Assembly (NCBI GenBank): GCA_947034885.2
Contig: OX344749.2
Coordinates: forward strand, 19,111,501 to 19,175,500
DNA length: 64,000 nucleotides
From: Thuidium tamariscinum
Taxonomy: Eukaryota; Streptophyta; Bryopsida; Hypnales; Thuidiaceae
Reading direction: 5' to 3'
Every line of letters begins with the position of its first letter. Position 1 is the first letter of the stretch. The notes beneath the pieces are model-generated. The model did no database searches. It was given only the letters and a program-made list of their open reading frames with translations, and was not told the DNA's origin. The position numbers were made by a program, and so were the translations under genes. This document shows, one piece after another, positions 57,901-64,000 of the stretch.

Positions 57901-60900
57901 CGATTGGAGGAGGAGTAGCTGCAGCTGTGGTTGCTTTGCTTTGTCTTATTGGCTTGTACTTCTACTGGCGTCGGCGCCATCCCAAGGAGGCTTTCTTTGA
58001 TGTGCCTGGTAAGCAAGCTTCGAATTGGGGAGCATTTTAATGACCAAGGTGCAATGAAAATTTAAGGATGAATTCTTTCACATGAAATTTCAGCGTGAAA
58101 TTTTAACCGACACTTTGGTGGTGTAGCTTTCTGTATCATAACCTCTTTGCTTAAGATATTACGGAGAATTTAGTTTGTATGGAATTCAATTTAACTGCAC
58201 TTTTTTGGGTTTAGTGTTGGGAATCACGCATAGTAAATGTACACCACCCTATTGGTGTTACCCAAACTAATTGCTCAGTAGATACTAATGATTGGTTGAT
58301 TGATTGCCTAAGATGAGTCACATGTAGATTGGCCAATTTGTGTAATACGTACCACTATTATATGTCACACATTAATAACATTTTGTTGTGAACTCATATT
58401 TTTTGGTTTATTGGATGACTTTGTGCTTCATCTGATTCCACTTGGACTTGCAACACTACACTAATTGCGTTATTGAGTGTGGCTTACCCAGTAGTGTTAG
58501 TTGGGTAGAAAGTGTATGGGTACTTCTAATTGTGAAAGTGTTGACGATTATTATGGTATGGGTTTTCTACTGGAAATGGTGTGTGAACATTCTCTTTTGA
58601 CAACTATTGGTTTAATCAATCGTCAATAAAAGTAGTGTTTTTTTGTGGTGATTGCAGCGCAGGAAGATTCAGAAGTAAATCTAGGACAATTGAAGCGCTT
58701 TACTATCAACCAGCTGCGAATTGCAACGGAAAATTTCAGTAGCAAAAATGAGATCGGACGCGGCGGTTTTAGCAAAGTTTACAGGGGTGTGCTTCCTGAT
58801 GGAACATTATTGGGTGTCAAGCGCCTGAAAGAAGACCGAAACGTAGGAAATGAGCAGCAGTTTCAAACAGAGGTAAGCTTTTTATCCACCATACATTTAC
58901 AAAACTGAATTTAAAAATAAGATCTATTTTGTGACACCAATTAGTAGTTGCCATAGGTTTGAGGGTCACTCTAAATTGCACCGGTCGAAGCACCAAGCTT
59001 AAAAATTTGAACCTACATCATTTAAATGTGCAACTAGGGGTGAGAAAATACGAGTTTAATATACTCCATTTCATTTTCTGAGGTAATAAGCTCCAATCCA
59101 TCACGTCAGAGACAACTTGAAACCTTGTTGTTTCAAATGTTTTTATCATGTCTCGTAGGAGTCATGCAAGTGCTACCTCTTCATGCTCATTCTTGTTACT
59201 TGCACCAGTGTAAAGTTGACATTGAACAAAAACAAGAGAAAACGAGTGAATTAATTAAGGTGTAGGATTTCTTGTTATCTCAAGCTCTTTGTATTCGACG
59301 TGTGCAATCTAAGGTATTTCTGTGATGAAGAAGCTAATTATATTTCTCCATTTAAATTACAGAGTGAAGAAAGTGAGGCAAGAGGGCAAAACCTGCACTC
59401 GACTTCCTAATCAATGTTTGCTTTGATACTTCGTTAGTTTATCAATGAAACTGAAGGCTATTATTGAACTTTGGACTTACCTGTGTGGTATGCCTGTTTG
59501 GGATTCTTTGTGTGGTGTATTAGGTTGAAATAATCAGCATGGCATCACACAGGAACTTGTTACGGTTATATGGCTTCTGTACAACTCCCGCGGAGCGCTT
59601 GCTCGTCTATCCATTCATGGCAAATGGGAGTGTTTCTACTCAACTGAAAAGTATGTATTTTGGTTTTCAATTTTCCCAACTTTGATTGGCACACCTATGA
59701 ACGCGAAACGGGGAAATGTTCAGCTAGAATAGACACAGCTGTGCAAAGAATGTTCATGTCTTAATTGGATAACATGATAGTAAGCATCAACGAAATCTAT
59801 CTTCTTACATTATTTTGGTCGTCATAAGTTGAACATTCTCCGTGATTGTTGTGAGACAGTCCTTATGGGGCTGTCAAGATCTGATCACAATCAGTATACC
59901 TATCCACGTACGACTGATTCCCAGCCACTTTATCGAGGATGGTGTGAATGAAAGTCGTGGCTTTCTGAAATCACTTGATAGTAAAAATTAGACCTTAAAC
60001 ACTTGATATTTTTTGGTGTTTTGATCTCGTGAACGCGTGGTTTTTGTCCGCAGAGCCTGAACACGGAGAGCCTGCTCTCAGTAGCGGAATGCGGAAGCAC
60101 ATCGCTCTGGGAGCAGCCAAGGGGTTGGCCTACTTGCATGAGCAATGCAATCCCAAGATCATTCACAGAGATGTCAAAGCTGACAACATTCTTCTGGATG
60201 ATGAGTTCGAGGCCGTGGTGGGCGATTTTGGGTTGGCCAAGCCGGTGGACTTCAAGAATACGCATATCACGACCGCAGTGCGAGGCACGCTGGGCCACAT
60301 TGCGCCGGAGTACATGTCCACAGGGAAGTCCTCGGAGAAGACCGATGTGTATGGCTATGGGATCACGTTGCTGCAGCTGATTACTGGGCAGGGGGCTGTC
60401 AACTTATCTCGCCTGTCGGAGGATGAAGATGTGATGCTTTTGGATTGGGTGAGTGAGTTCGCCGCACTTCCGACCTCACAATAGCAGTTTTTTAAGAAAT
60501 TGAGAAAGTCTCAAATCGGTTAAAATAATGAGGAATAATATTCTATCAAGTAGTTCGGGAAGTAGACTAGGTAACATGAAAGTGGAGCTTTGTTATGGGA
60601 AATTACATGCTGAGCCACTGGATTTGTGAATGACGCTTTTCTTGTTATGTTAATGCACGTAACCTTAAGAGTTGAATCTTGTTGCATCATGCTCCACCAA
60701 TGGTTTTAAAAGGGACACCATAATGCTAAAGAAGGACAAGATTGTGAGATAAACCGTCCTCTGGTTACACTAATCTAATGTTGTTGGCAATAGCTGTGTT
60801 CGTGATAGAATTTGACATTAACCAACCCGCAGATGTAAATTGGTACAGAATTGTTTTTTCAATCGAGAACATAGTTCTAGACTGTTTATGCAACCTACAG

Positions 60901-61979
60901 TAGTTAAAATCAACACCCATCGTCACTCTACACATCAAATATTATTCAATGAACATGATTTGATGGTTTTCCACATGATGTCTCAACTTCTCTCTTCCTC
61001 TCTCTCTTCTCTCTGGGAGCTCATTTAGATGTTTTTTTGACCTCAAAATTTCAGGTGAAAAAATTGAACAGAGAGGACAAGGTGCACTTGATGGTGGACC
61101 CAAATCTCAAGGATTATGATCCGATGGATATTAAGGAGTTACTTCGGGTGAGTTTACTTCTTTCCTTGTGTGTAGTCTCTTCTGCTAATTTTTTCAAAGC
61201 CTTGTGAGTGGTAGTACAGTAGTATCATTGGTATGTTCAAACTCCTTGCTCGTGGCTGCATCAGTAACTCGAGGTTGACCACAACTTGATTGATCGTATT
61301 GTGAAGCATATCATGGCCCAGTTTGATATCTCACCACAATCAATCAAGGTTATTGCAAATGTGTGGGTTGCAAAATCATTGAATTTGTACAAAGGAAGTC
61401 CTTCGATGACCTCCAGATGCTAAATTTCAGACATGAGACCCGATTTGAACCAGTGGGTTCTCGAAGTTCACTCGTTTGCTTGTCTCCCATTTTGCACCAT
61501 CGTTCGGCTTGTGGAAACTGGCTTGCATTGTTCGATTTGTGAAACTGGATTTCATCGTTTCGATTTGTTGAACCTGGCTTTCATTGTTCGACTTGCTGAA
61601 GCTGGCTTTCATTGTTTCGATTTGTGCAAACTTGCTTTCATTATTCGATTTGTGGAAACTGGCTTTCATCGTTTCGATTTGTGGAAATTAAGTGGCTTTT
61701 TATCGTTTCGATTTGTGAGACTCAAAACAAGTCCTTTGGTATGATCCTGGACAGGTGGCCTTGTTGTGCACCCAAAACTCTCCGTCCAGCAGGCCGAAGA
61801 TGAGCGAAGTGGTGAGTATGCTGGAAGGCAATGGTTTGGAAGAGCGGTGGGCCGAATGGGAGAAGCTGGAGGTGATGCGCGACCAAGAAGCTCAGAAGTC
61901 GCCGCAACTGCCGCGGGAGTGGGGACTTGACTCCAACTCCTCCTTTGCGCACGCTCTGGAGCTTTCGGGGCCGAGATAG
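54919..61979 (+). CDS. SERK/BAK1-like leucine-rich-repeat receptor kinase, 13 exons
   Basis: Exons: 54919-55012, 55675-55807, 55917-55988, 56260-56403, 56582-56653, 57004-57075, 57332-57423, 57889-58008, 58658-58872, 59524-59650, 60054-60448, 61055-61147, 61755-61979. All are GT-AG with consistent phases, giving 617 residues. The order is signal peptide (1-27), LRR N-cap with paired cysteines ([13 protein letters not shown]), five 24-residue LRRs on exons of 72 or 144 bp, a short Pro/Ser segment, one membrane helix (about 231-250), then the kinase. The kinase has GRGGFSKVY (300-308), Lys321, HRD Asp420, DFG Asp438 and [11 protein letters not shown]. It ends ELSGPR, the SERK tail. SERKs are plasma-membrane co-receptors for steroid, peptide and immune receptors. 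The third loop glycine is Ser305; other catalytic residues suggest an active RD kinase. Which SERK subgroup it belongs to is not decided. Confidence 0.95.
61511..61714. repeat. 28-29-bp minisatellite in the last SERK-like intron
   Basis: About seven copies of a unit like GTGGAAACTGGCTTTCAT plus TGTTTCGATTT occupy most of the final 250 bases before exon 13. Both strands stay open across it. This is a property of the repeat rather than coding evidence. Confidence 0.85.
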
Positions 61980-62175
61980 TAATGAAGGAAAGGGAAGCCA
62001 TTCGACTTCGAGGGAGCGGTGCCCAGGATTAGTAGGAATTTTTGTAGTCCTTTCCCCATTTCTGAGAGGATTCCAACACACGGGAAAATTTGTATGATGA
62101 TTTGGGTAATAAAAGCTGTATGATAATAAAGGTATTGATTGAAGTTTACAGGAGGAGGAGCAGGGTCCCAAGCAG

Positions 62176-62410
62176 ATTGCACCATTTCAAAATAAATATC
62201 TTCTTTTCGCTAGAGAAAATAATTTTTTTTCACCAGAAATTTTCTAGTTCTCTTTGAAATATGGATGAAGTTGTCAAATTTGGATGAAAAAATGTATGAA
62301 TATGATGAAAAAGTGTTTTGAAGTCCAAAAGATGGATGAATGTAGAAATACAATGCTTCACCAAATTTGAAGTGATCGTCATCTTGGGATTTTCTCAGAA
62401 AGTAAAAAAA
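62176..62410. repeat. Dispersed repeat family D, copy downstream of the SERK-like gene
   Basis: It starts GATTGCACCATTTCAAAATA, about 200 bp after the stop codon, and ends near GATTTTCTCAGAAAGT. It matches 50797-51020 in reverse and 43895-44050 in direct orientation. Confidence 0.7.
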
Positions 62411-63200
62411 AAAGGTTGGTTCCAAGTGGAGGCCTAGACTACATTGAACCATGTCTAATAATACATGTGCAATAGATCTCTTGAAAGTGTGGACTTTGAA
62501 GATCACATGTCTACTACCACCCATGCACAATAGCCCCTACAAAAACCAATACCAAATGAGAAATGCAAAAAAAACTAGGGGAGGCACCAATAACCAATCA
62601 ATTAAACAATTTTAGAGTAGATTGTGCATAGTATGAGGTGGTGGAAATTTTTCCCATATAGGAAGATAAGAAATATGGAGGTAGAAAAAAATTCAGAATT
62701 TTATTCCCAACATTGAAATTACTGTGAATTTTTGGAACCAAAAAATAATCTTGATCCATTTTTAATGCCGAGAGTCTTCCAATTCTAATCATTCAAGAAT
62801 TACTTTCCCGTCCACTACTTCCTATTTCTTATGCTCATTGATTTGGGACATGTACCATAACCTTAGTAGTCTAAACCTCAAAAAGGACCCAAAAAAATGC
62901 AATTCAAGCTATATGCAATTAAAACTATATTATAGATTTGATTTGAAATATTGCACCCCTATAGATTGGATGGTGGACATGGTTGGTTATTGGTGCTTCA
63001 ACGTTACTTTATCAATGAGGCTCCAAATATGCATCACTAAGAGAAATTTGTTAGAATTTTGCTCACACAATGCCAAATTAGTCCAACCTTGCAATAAAAA
63101 TTTATTTATTACAAATAGGGTGACTTTGGCAATTGATGTTACCGCCATTACCTATAATATGCAATGTGGATTATGGGTAATAGTTGTTTCCTATCTCACG
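62411..63200. other. AT-rich spacer
   Basis: A 132-codon plus-strand frame (62838-63236) has AT-driven composition and no motif, and it runs into a dispersed repeat. I do not call it a gene. Confidence 0.4.
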
Positions 63201-63535
63201 GTAAGGAAGGAGGCTCAAAAACCACTTGGGCTCTAAAACCACCTTCCCTATTGTACATTGTTTGTACATGGATTTTTTTTCATTTTTATAGGAATGTACA
63301 AAAAATGTACATTGAAGGGGTGGGCGGATTTAGAACACTATGCCATTTCAACTTCAAAAATTGATAACTAATTCCACAAAGCTCCAAAAAATATGAAACA
63401 TCTTGGATTAGATGCCAATTCCACTTGTCTTTCAAAGAAAATTTAATGAAAAATCATTCAAAAAGTTTCACTTCCCCAAAATTCAGTTTCATCTCTTAGA
63501 TGGGCTCTTGATGGACCTTCTCCTTTACTTGTTAA
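63201..63535. repeat. Dispersed repeat family C, copy 3
   Basis: It is collinear with 26801-27141, including the TGTACATTGTTTGTACAT / ATGTACAAAAAATGTACAT hairpin. TA precedes AGGAAGGAGGC at the left end. Confidence 0.7.
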
Positions 63536-63589
63536 GAAAACCAAATGCCAAAATCATCCAACCGAAAGCACAGTTGTTTTCTTTTTTAA

Positions 63590-63985
63590 GGGAGAAACAC
63601 CCATTCACAAATGTGTCCCTTGCAATAGAGTGTAGACTCACCCAATTACGTCAGCAGAGTTCCCTTACTGTATTTGCCACATGCTTGATTCTAATTGGTT
63701 GATGCATTTCAAGGACACATATAAATATCTGATTGGTTCATTGTTGATTTTAGCAAGGTTGAGTTTGGGGTGCACCTATTGCACAGTTTCAATGGTCTAG
63801 AAAACCAACACTTTGAAAAATCAAAGAAATTACATACAACATCTAAAAAATCTAATTTTTCTTTTTAATAATCATGATTTCACTCACTAATACTAGAAAA
63901 CTATCATTTTTAGAAAAAGCTGCCTCCAACTATGCTGAATTCCTTATTTTGATGGTTTTGGGTGCTTCCACTGTATGGACTGTTA
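63590..63985. repeat. Dispersed repeat family I, copy 2
   Basis: This is the partner of 49110-49505. The match ends at about 63985, just before the end of the window. Confidence 0.7.
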
Positions 63986-64000
63986 GTTTTAAATTGTTGC

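Noticed and set aside
62838-63236. 132-codon frame downstream of the receptor kinase
   Set aside because: AT-driven amino acid composition, no motif, and its end lies inside a dispersed repeat.

Overview
The window is nuclear DNA of a land plant. Coding exons are GC-rich and sit as islands in very AT-rich intergenic DNA. Introns are GT-AG, two promoters or leaders carry plant telo-boxes, and the gene set includes a SERK/BAK1-type receptor kinase and a ubiquitin-RPL40 fusion. The intergenic DNA is crowded with short non-autonomous DNA transposons. I cannot fix the clade. The gene content and the AT-rich, repeat-laden spacers would suit a seed-free plant (bryophyte, lycophyte or fern), but that is inference.

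Layout, 1-23 kb: A long-inverted-repeat foldback element (1-3.9 kb) opens the window. Degenerate ~350-bp tandem repeats (4.2-5.0 kb), a TTAA-flanked element (6.6-7.55 kb) and a GC-richer island I could not identify (7.7-10.0 kb, with nested foldbacks) follow. A three-exon gene for a DUF688-like plant protein lies at 11.27-13.77 kb. A small secreted-protein reading frame broken by a frameshift (16.2-16.57 kb) is followed directly by four ~200-bp tandem repeats. After AT-rich DNA with MITEs comes the two-exon ubiquitin-L40 gene (20.49-21.37 kb).

Layout, 23-36 kb: A two-exon basic protein of unknown function carries an apparent frameshift (23.56-25.06 kb). Scattered exons of a leucine-rich-repeat protein (25.3-29.0 kb) have introns loaded with transposons. 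A two-exon TPR plus metallo-beta-lactamase (glyoxalase II-like) fusion gene lies at 33.62-35.40 kb.

Layout, 36-64 kb: From 36.5 to 53.8 kb I found no recognisable gene. This is a dense field of MITEs, including families ending TTAACCCCTAAA, a ~1.8-kb palindrome, Harbinger-type elements with TTA/TAA target sites and a 732-bp element with a possible 4-bp target duplication. The last gene is a complete 13-exon SERK-like LRR receptor kinase (54.92-61.98 kb, 617 aa predicted), with a GC-rich leader upstream and a minisatellite in its last intron. The window ends in more MITE copies.

The genes do not form a pathway. They are ordinary, independently transcribed plant genes, all on the + strand where the strand is clear. 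The most unusual content is the set of elements bounded by TTAA plus CCCC ends, which resemble piggyBac-type target sites, and the TPR-hydrolase fusion. Exon boundaries were worked out by hand from splice signals and reading-frame phase, not by transcript evidence.
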